Assembly: GCA_963724695.1 (NCBI GenBank)
Contig: CAVRVW010000001.1
Coordinates: 124,001-188,000 of the forward strand
DNA length: 64,000 nucleotides
DNA from: CAVQFD01 sp963724695
GTDB taxonomy: Bacteria; Acidobacteriota; Vicinamibacteria; Vicinamibacterales; CAVVIG01
Direction: 5' to 3'
Shown: one piece after another, positions 21,274 through 29,892 of the stretch
How the letters are laid out: every line of letters starts with the position of its first letter
Position numbering within the stretch: the first letter of the stretch is position 1
The notes under the pieces: generated by a model
Database searches by the model: none
What the model was told of the DNA's origin: nothing
Seen by the model: only the letters and a program-made list of their open reading frames with translations
Made by a program: the position numbers and the translations under genes

Positions 21274-23481
21274 ATGCTTCGAGTACTACGCAAGACGGTC
21301 CCCGCGGTGGCGCTGTTGGGCCTGGCGGGACTCTGGCTGGCGCCAACGACCCTGGGGCAGGCCGGACGGTCCGCCGCCACTGGCGTCCCTGGCACGGCCC
21401 GCGGCGAGTGGACGCACTACACGGCCGATGTGAGGGGCAGCAAGTACTCGCCTCTCGACCAGATCAGCGCCTCGAACTTCGGAAAGCTCGAAGTCGCGTG
21501 GCGGTTCAAGACCGACAACCTGGGCCCGCGGCCCGAGTACAACCTCGAAGGCACGCCGCTCATGGTCAACGGGTTCGTGTATGCCACAGCGGGCACGCGC
21601 AAGGCGGTCGTGAAGCTCGACGCCCGGACCGGCGAGCTCAAATGGATCTACAGCATGGACGAGGGCCGGCGCGCCGAAGTCGCCCCACGGCGCCTGTCCG
21701 GCCGGGGTGTGTCCTATTGGACCGACGGCAAAGGCGATGAGCGCATCTACCTGGTGACGATGGGCTATCGCCTGGTCGCGCTGAACGCCGCCAACGGTCA
21801 GCCGGTCAACTCCTTCGGCACCAACGGCATCGTCGACCTCAAGGTTGGTGTCCTGACCGGCAGGCCGGGCACACGCGAGCAGACACAAATCGACCTCGTC
21901 GAGGGCGAAATCGGCCTGCACTCCACACCGACCGTCACGGGAAGCACCATCATCGTGGGCTCGTCGTTCCTCGAGGGCCTGAACTACCGCCGCAATTACA
22001 ACTCAAAGGGCCTGGTGCGGGCATTCGACGTGCGTACGGGCAAGCAGATCTGGCGCTTCAACACGATGCCTGGCCCTGGAGAGTTTGGCCACGACACGTG
22101 GGACAACAACTCCTGGTACCAGATGGGCAACACGGGCGTCTGGACCCAAATCACGGTGGACGAAGAGGCGGGGCTGGTCTATCTGCCGGTCGAAACGCCC
22201 ACAGTGGACCTTTACGGCGGCGATCGTCTGGGCACGAACCTCTTTGCCGAGAGCCTGGTGGCTGTCGATCTGAAGACCGGCGTGCGTAAGTGGCACTTCC
22301 AGTTCGTGCACCACCCGCTGTGGGACCACGACATGTCGTCGGCTCCCCTCCTGGCCGACGTGACGATCGACGGGAAGCCCCGCAAGGTCGTCGCGGTGCC
22401 GAGCAAGCAGAGCTACCTCTACGTGTTCGATCGCCTCACCGGCCAGCCGATCTGGCCGATGCCGGAAACCCCGGTGCCGGCGAGCGACGTGCCGGGCGAA
22501 AAAGCCTGGCCAACGCAGCCGATTCCGACCAAGCCGCCGATGTACGCGCGAGCGTTCCTCAAGAAGGACGACCTCATCGACTTCACGCCGGAGATGCGGG
22601 CGCAGGCGCTCGAGAACCTGAAGATGTATCGCTGGCTCGAGACGCCGTACATTCCGCCGGTCGTGCCGAGCGCGACGGTGCGCGGCGCGATCAACGTCGG
22701 CAACGCAAGCGGCGGCACGAACTGGCCCGGCGCGTCTTACGATCCGGAGCTCCACACTGTGTTCGCCCAGGCCAATAACTCGGCGGTGGGAGGTACCAAC
22801 GTCCTGCCGATTCCGCCCGACCGCGGCAACGCCCGCTACACTGCGGGCGGCGGCCGAAGCGGCGGACCGGAGACCGGTGAGTTCGCCCTCGAGCCGCGTG
22901 CCCGCGGCGGCCGAGGCGCCGCCGAGGACGGATCCGAGCCGGCCGCAGCGGGACGCGGTCGTGGTGCGGGCGCTCCAGCGGGACCATCCTCACCTGGGGC
23001 CCCGGCCGGGCCTGGCGGCGGACTTGATGTTCAAGGGCTGCCGATCGTGAAGCCCCCTTACGGGGTGCTGTCGGCGATCAACCTCGATCGCGGGGAGTTG
23101 TCGTGGCAGGTGGCGCACGGCGAGACGCCCGACAACATCCGCAACCACCCGGCGCTCAAAGGCATGAACATCCCGCGCACCGGCCAGGGCGGAAGCCTGG
23201 GCCTGATGGTCACCAAGACGCTGGTCGTCCTGGGCGACCGCCAGGTCACGGCGCCTCCGGGCCGGCCGCGCGGCGCGATGCTCCGCGCCTACGACAAGCT
23301 GACCGGCCGGAACGTGGCCGAGGTGTGGATGCCGGCCGGGCAAACCGGATCGCCGATGACCTACATGGTCGACGGCAAGCAGTACATCATCATCGCGGTC
23401 GGCGGCGGCAACTACGTCGGCGAGTACATCGCGTTCGCGCTGCCCGACTCGGAGACGCGGTCGACCAGCCAGGGACAATAG
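21274..23481 (+). CDS. PQQ-dependent dehydrogenase, quinoprotein propeller
   Basis: A 735-residue periplasmic quinoprotein of the eight-bladed dehydrogenase type (glucose/alcohol dehydrogenase family), oxidising an alcohol or sugar and passing electrons onward. The start at 21274 is preceded by GGGAG; the signal peptide ends near TLGQAG. Blades are recognisable from GEWTHYTADVRGSKYSPLDQI onward (DARTGELKWIY, VRTGKQIWRF, LKTGVRKWHFQFVHHPLWDHD, RLTGQPIWPM). A low-complexity insert rich in Gly, Ala, Arg and Pro sits at roughly residues 520-590 and splits two blades. No heme motif is present. A separate c-type cytochrome follows 209 bases downstream and is the likely electron acceptor. Confidence 0.85.
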   Translation: MLRVLRKTVPAVALLGLAGLWLAPTTLGQAGRSAATGVPGTARGEWTHYTADVRGSKYSPLDQISASNFGKLEVAWRFKTDNLGPRPEYNLEGTPLMVNGFVYATAGTRKAVVKLDARTGELKWIYSMDEGRRAEVAPRRLSGRGVSYWTDGKGDERIYLVTMGYRLVALNAANGQPVNSFGTNGIVDLKVGVLTGRPGTREQTQIDLVEGEIGLHSTPTVTGSTIIVGSSFLEGLNYRRNYNSKGLVRAFDVRTGKQIWRFNTMPGPGEFGHDTWDNNSWYQMGNTGVWTQITVDEEAGLVYLPVETPTVDLYGGDRLGTNLFAESLVAVDLKTGVRKWHFQFVHHPLWDHDMSSAPLLADVTIDGKPRKVVAVPSKQSYLYVFDRLTGQPIWPMPETPVPASDVPGEKAWPTQPIPTKPPMYARAFLKKDDLIDFTPEMRAQALENLKMYRWLETPYIPPVVPSATVRGAINVGNASGGTNWPGASYDPELHTVFAQANNSAVGGTNVLPIPPDRGNARYTAGGGRSGGPETGEFALEPRARGGRGAAEDGSEPAAAGRGRGAGAPAGPSSPGAPAGPGGGLDVQGLPIVKPPYGVLSAINLDRGELSWQVAHGETPDNIRNHPALKGMNIPRTGQGGSLGLMVTKTLVVLGDRQVTAPPGRPRGAMLRAYDKLTGRNVAEVWMPAGQTGSPMTYMVDGKQYIIIAVGGGNYVGEYIAFALPDSETRSTSQGQ

Positions 23482-23640
23482 TTTCGGCCGGCGTCTGAAG
23501 CCTCGGGGCCGGTCGTCGGCTCCAGGCTTCGGGCTTCGGTCGGGCTTAGGGCCCTGCAGGGCTTCGGGCTTCGGTCCACGTCCTCGGAGTGCGACACCCC
23601 GACCCACGGCCTTTCCAGATTTCGCGGTTATTATTAGACT
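23482..23640. repeat. short direct repeats in the PQQ-cytochrome spacer
   Basis: The spacer repeats the phrase GGGCTTCGGTC at about 23534 and 23564, with GGGCCCTGCAGGG between. I see no gene in it. An AT-rich patch (TTATTATTAG, near 23627) could hold a promoter for the cytochrome, but no clear -35/-10 pair is visible. Confidence 0.4.
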
Positions 23641-23690
23641 TCGGTTGTTGGAACGCGGTATGTATAGACCCTCTAGCAGGGTGAGGTCAC

Positions 23691-24119
23691 ATGAAGTTCA
23701 AACTGGCGTGTGCGGTGGTGGTGGGGCTGGCGGCAATGAGTGTCTACACGGCGTCAGCGCAGGGGGCGAAGACGCAGTGGGACGGCATCTACACGGCCGA
23801 ACAGGCCAAGCGCGGTGATGCGCTCTACGTCGAGAAGTGCTCGAGCTGCCACGGCGCCGAGCTGAACGGCGGCGAGATGGCGCCGGGCCTCATCGGCGGC
23901 GAGTTCACCGCCAACTGGAACGATCTGAGCATCGGCGATCTGTTCGAACGCATGCGGATCTCGATGCCCCAGAACAATCCGGGCAGCCTGAGCCGTCAGC
24001 AGAACGCCGATGTGCTCGCGTACATCCTGTCGAAGGCGAACTACCCTGCCGGAAGCACCGAGATGCCGGGTCAGACCGAGGTCTTGAACGGGATCAAGTT
24101 CACCGCGATGAAGCCGTAG
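23691..24119 (+). CDS. mono-heme cytochrome c, periplasmic
   Basis: A 142-residue protein with a signal peptide (residues 1-23, ending TASAQG) and one covalent heme site, CSSCHGAEL, near residue 49. The distal Met is probably in the MPQNN or EMPGQ region. GAGG lies about seven bases before the ATG. Its position directly after the PQQ dehydrogenase suggests it takes electrons from that enzyme, which lacks its own heme domain; this coupling is inferred from gene order. Confidence 0.9.
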   Translation: MKFKLACAVVVGLAAMSVYTASAQGAKTQWDGIYTAEQAKRGDALYVEKCSSCHGAELNGGEMAPGLIGGEFTANWNDLSIGDLFERMRISMPQNNPGSLSRQQNADVLAYILSKANYPAGSTEMPGQTEVLNGIKFTAMKP

Positions 24120-24143
24120 CGTCCCCGCGGGCTGCCGCGCCGG

Positions 24144-25373
24144 CTAGGAGCCGGCGCGCAGCCGCTGCGCCAGCCGGTGCAGAAACAGTCCGACGTCGGT
24201 CACAATCCCGATGGTCTGCGACGATCCCCGGTCAGCCAGCTTGGTCACGACCGCGGGGTTGATGTCCACGCAGACCATCTTCACCCACGACGGCAGCATG
24301 TTCCCGACGCCGATGCCATGCAGCATCGTCGACAGGGAGAGCACGAGTCCGACGTCTTGTAACGCCGCGGCGTAGCGGTCCTGGGCTTCGCAGAGGTCCA
24401 TGATCGTATCCGGCAGCGGGCCGTCGTCGCGGATGCTCCCGGCGAGCACGTAGTCGACGCCGTGGCGGATGCACTCGAACATCAGCCCTGACTTCAGGAC
24501 GCCCTGTTGCACGGCCTGCCGCAACCCTCCGGCGCGGCAGATGGTGTTGATCGCGCGCATGTGGTGGCGATGGCCGCCCTCGATGACCTTGCCGGTGTCG
24601 AGGTGCACGCCGAGCGAGGTGCCGAAGAACGCCTGTTCGACGTCGTGCACGGCAAGGGCGTTGCCCGAGAGCAGGACGTCGACGAACCCGGCGCGAACGA
24701 GCTCCTGGAAATGGGTCGAACCGCCCGTATGGACGACCACCGGTCCGGCGACGAAGGCGATCCTTCCCCCCGACGCCTTGACGTCGCGCATCATCGCGGC
24801 GATGCGCTCGACGCCGACCTCGACCCGGCGCTCCGACGAAATTTCGTTCGACATGAACGCGAAGCCGTGGCGATCGCGATCGCGGAACTCCGGTGTCACG
24901 CGGACACCGGCCACGCCGCAGACGATCCGATCCCCGATCCGGACGTCACGCAGCTTGCGACAGCTCGCGCCCTCTGCGCCGACGACGATCACCGCGTCCA
25001 TCCGCTGCTTCTGCACGTCGAGCCAGCGGTCGCCGCTGCGCACCATCGTGCGGTGGTTCGTCGTCGAATAGAAATCGTCCGGCACGCAGCCGTCGCGGTC
25101 GGCGACGCGCAGGAGCGCGTCGGTCTGATCCTTCAGCCGGCAGCCGAGCGCCACCAGCTCCTCGAGCACCTGGCGAAGGATCTGCTCGCTCGGCGCGGAG
25201 ATTCGCATGGCGATCGACGAGGGTTCGTCGTTGCTGCGTCCGATGTCGAACTTGAGGACGTCGAACGACGCGCTCCCCTTGATCACGGTGTCGAACACGA
25301 CGTTCAGCACCTGGGAATCGATCAGGTGGCCTTCGGCCTCGACGACCTCGCTGAATCCCGCAGGGCCTGCCAT
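24144..25373 (-). CDS. TIGR00300-type ornithine cyclodeaminase-like protein
   Basis: The 409-residue product matches my knowledge of the TIGR00300/'LOR/SDH' family, whose members include the archaeal-type ornithine cyclodeaminase and the C-terminal domain of cyanobacterial ArgZ/AgrE. That reaction converts ornithine to proline and ammonia. Recognisable stretches include EAEGHLIDSQVLNVVFD at the start, TMVRSGDRWLDVQKQRMD, VVHTGGSTHFQEL, HRHHMRAINTICRAGG and MLHGIGVGNMLPSWVKMV. The ATG at 25373 lies 12 bases after the homoserine dehydrogenase stop, so the two form an operon. It is not the common OCD/mu-crystallin fold. Activity here is unproven. Confidence 0.7.
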   Translation of the reverse strand: MAGPAGFSEVVEAEGHLIDSQVLNVVFDTVIKGSASFDVLKFDIGRSNDEPSSIAMRISAPSEQILRQVLEELVALGCRLKDQTDALLRVADRDGCVPDDFYSTTNHRTMVRSGDRWLDVQKQRMDAVIVVGAEGASCRKLRDVRIGDRIVCGVAGVRVTPEFRDRDRHGFAFMSNEISSERRVEVGVERIAAMMRDVKASGGRIAFVAGPVVVHTGGSTHFQELVRAGFVDVLLSGNALAVHDVEQAFFGTSLGVHLDTGKVIEGGHRHHMRAINTICRAGGLRQAVQQGVLKSGLMFECIRHGVDYVLAGSIRDDGPLPDTIMDLCEAQDRYAAALQDVGLVLSLSTMLHGIGVGNMLPSWVKMVCVDINPAVVTKLADRGSSQTIGIVTDVGLFLHRLAQRLRAGS

Positions 25374-25384
25374 CGGGGACTCGC

Positions 25385-26662
25385 TCAGGAGAAAATCGGC
25401 ATCGCCAACGGCGGCTGGACGTGATAGTCGGACTGCGCGACGTCCGCGAGGGCGCGGTCGAGCACCGACTCCGGGCATTCCTCGAGCGTGGTCACGAAGG
25501 GCAGCCGGTCCTTCCGGAAGCGCGGCAGCTGCAGCACGCCTTCGATGTTGATCCCGTACTTGGCGTACGCCGACGTAATCTGGGCCAGGATGCCCGGCTT
25601 GTCGTTGACGGTAAATCGCACGTAGTGCGGGGCGACGAAGTCGCCGCTCACCTCGTGCATGACCGTCGGCGGCGCCGCCGGCATGGTCGGCGGCTCGGCC
25701 CCCCTGTGCTTCACGACCGACAGCACGTCGGACACGACCGCGACGGCGGTCGGGGACCCGCCGGCGCCCGAACCGGAAAACGACGTCTCGCCGCCGAACA
25801 CGCCGCGGACGGTGACCAGGTTCTGGCTGCCCTCTACTCGACCGAAGCTCGACCCGATGGGCACGAGCGCCGGGCGTACCGCAGCGAACACCATGCCGTT
25901 GTCCTCGGCCGATGCCCGCGCGATCTGTCGAATCGTGCACCCGAGTTGCCGCGCGTACTCGAAGTCGACCGCTTCGATCGGCCGAATGGATCGCGTCTGG
26001 ATGTCGGTGACCCGCACGGGACGGCGTAGTCCGACGGCGGCGATGATGGCCAGCTTGGCGGCGGCGTCCGCGCCGTCAACGTCCTCGGTCGGATCCGCCT
26101 CGGCGTAGCCGGCCTTCTGGGCCGACGCGAGCGCCTCGGCGAAGGACACCGTCCCCGACTCCATCTGGCTGAGGATGAACGCGCACGTCCCGTTGAGGAT
26201 GCCACGTACCTCGACCAGGCGGTCGCCGGCCAGCCCCTCCTGAAGCGCGCGGAGCACGGGGATGCCGCCGGCCACCGACGCCTCGAACCGCACTTCCTGA
26301 CCGTTCGATCGCGCCAGGTCCCGCAGCTCCGTGCCGTGATGCGCCATCAGCTGCTTGTTGGCCGTGACGATGGACTTCCCCGACGTCAGGGCGCTGCGCA
26401 CCCAGTCGTACGTCGGGCGCAGGCCGCCCACGAGCTCGATGACGATGTCGACGTCGGAGGCGAGCACGTCGTCAATCGACTCAGTCCACACGACCGAAGA
26501 GGGCACCCAGTCCACGCGCTTCCGGGCGACGTTGCGGTTGAAGATGTGCGTGAGGTGGACGTGGGGGATCTCGCCGCTGCAGAGAATCCTGGCCACCGAC
26601 TGCCCGACGGTGCCGAACCCGAGAAGCGCCACGCGCGCGACGGCTGGTGCGTTCGATGTCAC
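25385..26662 (-). CDS. hom: homoserine dehydrogenase with ACT domain
   Basis: The 425-residue enzyme reduces aspartate semialdehyde to homoserine, the branch point to threonine and methionine. It has the N-terminal nucleotide-binding motif ALLGFGTVGQSVA, the catalytic-domain signature SVAGGIPVLRALQEGLAGDRL followed by ILNGTCAFIL, and AEADPTEDVDGADAAAKLAI. A C-terminal ACT domain starts at about residue 350 (YVRFTVNDKPGILAQITSAYAKYGINIE), where threonine feedback would bind. It lies downstream of a candidate attenuator and a 57-codon ORF and upstream of the ornithine cyclodeaminase-like gene. Confidence 0.93.
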   Translation of the reverse strand: MTSNAPAVARVALLGFGTVGQSVARILCSGEIPHVHLTHIFNRNVARKRVDWVPSSVVWTESIDDVLASDVDIVIELVGGLRPTYDWVRSALTSGKSIVTANKQLMAHHGTELRDLARSNGQEVRFEASVAGGIPVLRALQEGLAGDRLVEVRGILNGTCAFILSQMESGTVSFAEALASAQKAGYAEADPTEDVDGADAAAKLAIIAAVGLRRPVRVTDIQTRSIRPIEAVDFEYARQLGCTIRQIARASAEDNGMVFAAVRPALVPIGSSFGRVEGSQNLVTVRGVFGGETSFSGSGAGGSPTAVAVVSDVLSVVKHRGAEPPTMPAAPPTVMHEVSGDFVAPHYVRFTVNDKPGILAQITSAYAKYGINIEGVLQLPRFRKDRLPFVTTLEECPESVLDRALADVAQSDYHVQPPLAMPIFS

Positions 26663-26805
26663 GTACTAGTCCTTTTTCCACTGGCGCTGGGGCCCCACCC
26701 CCCGCGCTATATCCACTGGCGCTCTGGCCCACCCCCAGCGCGAACTGACGCCGATCCCTCGCCTCGGATCTCGTTGTCCTCGCCTCGGGATGGCCGCCCG
26801 ACCTG

Positions 26806-26825
26806 CCTGACCTACCCGACCCTCC
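26806..26825 (-). repeat. second copy of the GGGTCGGGTAGGTC motif
   Basis: On the - strand this spacer reads GGGTCGGGTAGGTCAGGCAGG, close to the G-rich arm at 12634. Immediately downstream on the same strand, 26680-26750 holds an imperfect direct repeat of TCCACTGGCGCT followed by CCCACCCC. No gene is seen in 26663-26861. Confidence 0.45.
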
Positions 26826-26861
26826 AGACCCAGCGTCTGAGCAGCCGTGAGGCTATCACGC

Positions 26862-27035
26862 TCAGACACCGTATCCGTAACCCGCCTCTTCCGGGATTCG
26901 GTCGGTGTCGGCGGAGGTTCCGACGTCCGGCCGAGTGTGTTCGTCGTCGGGCGGGTCCGGATCTCGCGTCGGTGGTCGCTCGCGGCCGACCTGATCTCCT
27001 GGCTCCGCGCCTGCCCAGTCGTGCACCGGCTTCAT
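26862..27035 (-). CDS. small acidic Pro/Asp-rich protein, 57 residues
   Basis: A short frame (MKPVHDWAGAEPGDQVG... to ...EEAGYGYGV) begins at the ATG at 27035, with GGGAG about six bases upstream, and ends at 26862. It has no hydrophobic segment and no motif I know. Its Shine-Dalgarno starts only three bases after the T-run of the terminator at 27049-27090, so it would be the first gene controlled by that hairpin, with hom following 200 bases later. It may be a real small gene or only a ribosome-loading leader. Confidence 0.4.
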   Translation of the reverse strand: MKPVHDWAGAEPGDQVGRERPPTRDPDPPDDEHTRPDVGTSADTDRIPEEAGYGYGV

Positions 27036-27048
27036 GGCGAACTCCCTG

Positions 27049-27090
27049 AAAAAACAAAAAGGCCATCACCCGTGATTGGGTGATGGCCTT
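27049..27090 (-). terminator. Rho-independent terminator, leader position
   Basis: On the - strand AAGGCCATCACCC, a 6-base loop and GGGTGATGGCCTT form a perfect 13-bp stem followed directly by TTTTTGTTTTTT. Such a strong U-run hairpin placed immediately before a ribosome-binding site is typical of leader attenuation. Confidence 0.9.
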
Positions 27091-27207
27091 CCTGAGCTAC
27101 CTCGCTGTGGATCGTCGGCTACATCACCCGTGAGACGTCGGCGCCGGGAGTGAGACCCAGGCCGATGCCGGTAAGGAGCAGGGTGGTGATGCGCCGGTCA
27201 GATTCAT
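27049..27207 (-). promoter_or_regulatory. candidate transcription attenuator leader for the hom operon
   Basis: Four segments can pair alternately. Segment 1 is CATCACCACCC (27181-27191), segment 2 GGGTGATG (27122-27129), segment 3 GGCCATCACCC (27078-27088) and segment 4 GGGTGATGGCC (27061-27071). 3:4 is the terminator, 2:3 an 8-bp antiterminator, and 1:2 a 7-bp alternative. Segment 1 lies inside short frames that end within segment 2. One, with ATG at 27207, encodes 27 residues. The other encodes ITTLLLTGIGLGLT and lacks a normal start. The Ile/Thr/Leu codons would suit control of a threonine-pathway gene. A TTGACT box near 27243-27248 may be the -35. Confidence 0.55.
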
Positions 27208-27280
27208 GGTCGAGCCACTAGAACACCACAGGCGCGTCACTCGAGTCAACAGGGAACCCTGAACCGCTAGAATCACCCTG

Positions 27281-28162
27281 ATGCCCCGTTTCAAGTTGAC
27301 CCTCGAGTACTCCGGCACGCGCTATAGCGGGTGGCAGATCCAGAAGAATGCGCGGACGGTGCAGGGCGAGATAGATCGGGCGGTGCGAGCGATCACCCAT
27401 CGCGACGACTTCGAGCTGTATGGTTCGGGGCGGACCGACGCCGGAGTCCACGCGCTCGCGCAGGTGGCGCACCTCGACGTGAGCACGAGCCTTCCACCGG
27501 ATACGCTCCGCGCGCGGCTCAACGAGGAACTGCCGGCCGACATCAACATCCTGTCGGCGACTCCCGTGCGTCACCGGTTCCATGCGCGGCACGATGCCGT
27601 GGCGAGGCGGTATCTCTATCAGATCGCGAGACGCCGCACCGCGTTTGCCAAGCCCTACGTGTGGTGGGTCAAGGAAGCGCTCGACGTCGCCCGCATGCGC
27701 GAGGGCGCACGAGCGCTTCAGGGGTTTCGCGATTTCGAATCGTTTGCGGCGAAGGAAGCGGGCGCGGCACGGGCCGAAGACCGCGCGTCAACGCTCGTGC
27801 TCGTCGAGCGGCTCGAGGTCGTCGAGGCGGGCGACCTCCTCCTCGTCAGCATCGAAGGATCCCACTTCCTCTGGAAAATGGTGCGCCGCATCGTCGGCGT
27901 GCTCGTGGCCATCGGCCGGGGCGAATTGGAGGTGGCGGCTGTCGATGCGCTGTTGACGACCAGTTCCGAAGTGCCCGCACGGTTGACCGCACCCGCGTCG
28001 GGGCTCTTCCTCGAGTGCGTGTTCTACGAGAGCGATAGCCGGGAGCGCCCGGTGCGTCCGGCGACGCCGTTGGATCACTTCTCAGCGGGCGATGGGCCGG
28101 GGACCGGAAAGGCGGCGGGATCGATCCGCGCGCCGAGAGCCAGGCGGACGACGTCCGCGTAG
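27281..28162 (+). CDS. truA: tRNA pseudouridine(38-40) synthase TruA
   Basis: This 293-residue enzyme makes pseudouridine in the tRNA anticodon arm. It starts with the family N-terminus (FKLTLEYSGTRYSGWQIQ), carries the catalytic Asp in GSGRTDAGVHALAQVAH near residue 52, and keeps FHARHDAVARRYLYQI and SHFLWKMVRRIVGVL. Usual family length is about 250; the extra tail after LFLECVFYESD is low-complexity and overlaps the end of the convergent gene by 88 bases. The true stop may be earlier if the tail reflects an indel. It is divergent from the hom leader. Confidence 0.9.
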   Translation: MPRFKLTLEYSGTRYSGWQIQKNARTVQGEIDRAVRAITHRDDFELYGSGRTDAGVHALAQVAHLDVSTSLPPDTLRARLNEELPADINILSATPVRHRFHARHDAVARRYLYQIARRRTAFAKPYVWWVKEALDVARMREGARALQGFRDFESFAAKEAGAARAEDRASTLVLVERLEVVEAGDLLLVSIEGSHFLWKMVRRIVGVLVAIGRGELEVAAVDALLTTSSEVPARLTAPASGLFLECVFYESDSRERPVRPATPLDHFSAGDGPGTGKAAGSIRAPRARRTTSA

Positions 28163-29149
28163 CTCCGGTTGCCCGCTTCGATCTGGTTTGCCTTCAAGTA
28201 GCGGTCGTAGACCCTCCACCCGGCGTCGCGACACAGAGGGGCTCACCTGACGTCGCCTGCGTTCGGCAACCGCCGCGAGGTCTTGTCGCGGGCCGTCCTG
28301 CAGCAGCGCTGCTGCCTGCTCGCGGTCGCTGGCGCCCAGCGACGCGACGACCTGGCCATACATGAAGAGCCACCCGCTGTAGCGCGCCGGCTCGCCGGCT
28401 CCGAGCGTGGAGAGCCACCCGAGAAAGCTCGCTTCGCCCTCGTCGTTCAGCCCGGCCAGGTGGCTCCACTCGTGGGCGATGACGGATGGGCGTTCAAACG
28501 GCAGGAGGTCGCTGGCGACGAGCGTCTCGAGAAACCAGGGATTCGTCATTCCCGCCACGCCAGCCCGGCGAAAGTACAAGTCGAGCAAAGTCGTCTTCGG
28601 GCGGCCGATGAGAGGGGCCGTTTCGGCCCCGAGAACCAGCGCTGCGCGGTGGAACGCGCGCTCGAGCGAGCGGTCGATCTGCTGCGGTTCGCCCCAGCCC
28701 AGGGCGTGGGCTGACGTGTACAAAGCGTTGACCTCGGACGCCGCCTGACGCGCCAGGCCGCGGGCGTTGGCTGCGGATACCGCCGCGCGATCGAACGGCA
28801 CTCGCTCTTCGAGCGGCACGCGCCGGTAGTTCATCCCCCAGGCCGCCAGGAACAAGAGGTAGACGACCATCGCGGTCGTCGCCGTTCGAAGCAGCGCGCG
28901 GCCTGCCAGCGTCCGCCACCGGCCAAGGCCGGCACGACGATCGTCGACGGTCCGCCAGAGCAGCCAGGCCGGGACCCCCACCATCGCCACGTCCAACAGC
29001 GCGAACGGCAGGAGGTTCGAGAGCGCCGTGAGCGACCGCTGAATCAACGGGTAGACGCCGTTCGAATACCAGGCCTCCACGAGGGTCGGTGACACGGGCA
29101 GCAGGAGAGCGCCAGCCGACACCGCCGCCAGAACGGCCAGCCCGCGCAT
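28075..29149 (-). CDS. DUF3810-like membrane protein with HEWSH motif, frameshifted
   Basis: The N-terminal part has two to three membrane helices (residues 5-25, 45-65, 85-105). A periplasmic domain follows, with the metalloprotease-like motif AHEWSHLAGLNDEGEASFLGW at about residues 222-242. This layout fits the DUF3810 family. The frame shifts near 28240; downstream in the second frame the family-like end (WRVYDRYLKANQIEAG...) runs to a stop at 28075-28077, overlapping the tail of truA. The HExxH-like site and the downstream Glu suggest zinc binding, but no activity is established for this family as far as I know. Confidence 0.7.
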
Positions 29150-29228
29150 TCAGCAGGGCCCCCGGCCCCAGGACTCCGGAATCGCCGGCCAGAACTGGCC
29201 TCGGCCGACCCTGCGGACGCCGGGGACC

Positions 29229-29257
29229 TTGCGGTACCGTGAAAAGTGGTATATAAA
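29229..29257 (+). promoter_or_regulatory. candidate sigma-70 promoter of the first EPS transcript
   Basis: TTGCGG (29229-29234), a 17-base spacer and TATAAA (29252-29257) lie in a notably AT-rich patch about 93 bases before the ATG at 29350. This is the best -35/-10 pair seen in the window. Confidence 0.55.
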
Positions 29258-29349
29258 AGTATTCAATGTCCTATAGAGTCATTTGACGAGGATCAAAGAG
29301 GGGCGCGCGATCGGCCGATAATCCTGAGAGTTACGACTGAAAGAATAGT

Positions 29350-29883
29350 ATGCGACGCTTCGTCATCTGCGGAATGTGTGTGTTCGTCGGCTTCGCCCCG
29401 GTGACGGCGCAGGGGCCGGCCGCTGGTCGCCCGGCGGTCACCGCTGATCGCACCACCCAATCAAGCCTTCTGACAGGCACGCAGGCCGCGGCGTTCACAA
29501 CCATCCAGGGCAGCGCGCTCGACTCCTTGAGCTCCCCCCTTCCGAACAGCCTCGTGCGCCTGCGGGACGCCAGATTCGGCCGTATCGTCGGCTCGCAGTA
29601 CACCGACAAGGCGGGACTCTTCGCCTTCGGCACGGTCGACCCCGGCAGCTACGTTGTGGAACTGCTCGCCGGAAACCGGGGCGCGGTCGTCGCCACCAGC
29701 CCGTTGTTGAACGTGGGCGCCGGCGAGCTGGTGACAACGGTCGTCAAGATGCCGTTCGAGACTTCACCTTTTGTGGCCGTGCTCGGGGGCAGCGCGGGCC
29801 AGGCACTGGCTATCCTGTCGGCAGCCGCCGCGACCGGCGTCCTGACCACTGTCGTCGCCAACGACGACGCATCCCCTGAGTAG
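29350..29883 (+). CDS. secreted carboxypeptidase-regulatory-like protein at the EPS locus start
   Basis: A 177-residue exported protein. It has a signal peptide (residues 1-21, ...VTAQG), then a beta-sandwich resembling a carboxypeptidase regulatory-like domain (IQGSALDSLSSPLPNSLVRLRDARFGRIVGSQYTDKAGLFAFGTVDPGSY, stated here as its position, residues 53-103). It ends with a hydrophobic Ala/Gly segment near residues 145-165 that could anchor it. It opens the + strand EPS transcript, nine bases before the Wzc-like gene. Its role is unknown; a surface or export accessory is a guess from position. Confidence 0.6.
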   Translation: MRRFVICGMCVFVGFAPVTAQGPAAGRPAVTADRTTQSSLLTGTQAAAFTTIQGSALDSLSSPLPNSLVRLRDARFGRIVGSQYTDKAGLFAFGTVDPGSYVVELLAGNRGAVVATSPLLNVGAGELVTTVVKMPFETSPFVAVLGGSAGQALAILSAAAATGVLTTVVANDDASPE

Positions 29884-29892
29884 CCCTGGCCG

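Noticed and set aside
27124..27318. 64-residue - strand frame across the hom leader as a protein gene
   Set aside because: Its upper part overlaps truA and its composition is not protein-like; the region is better explained as a leader with short frames and alternative RNA pairing.
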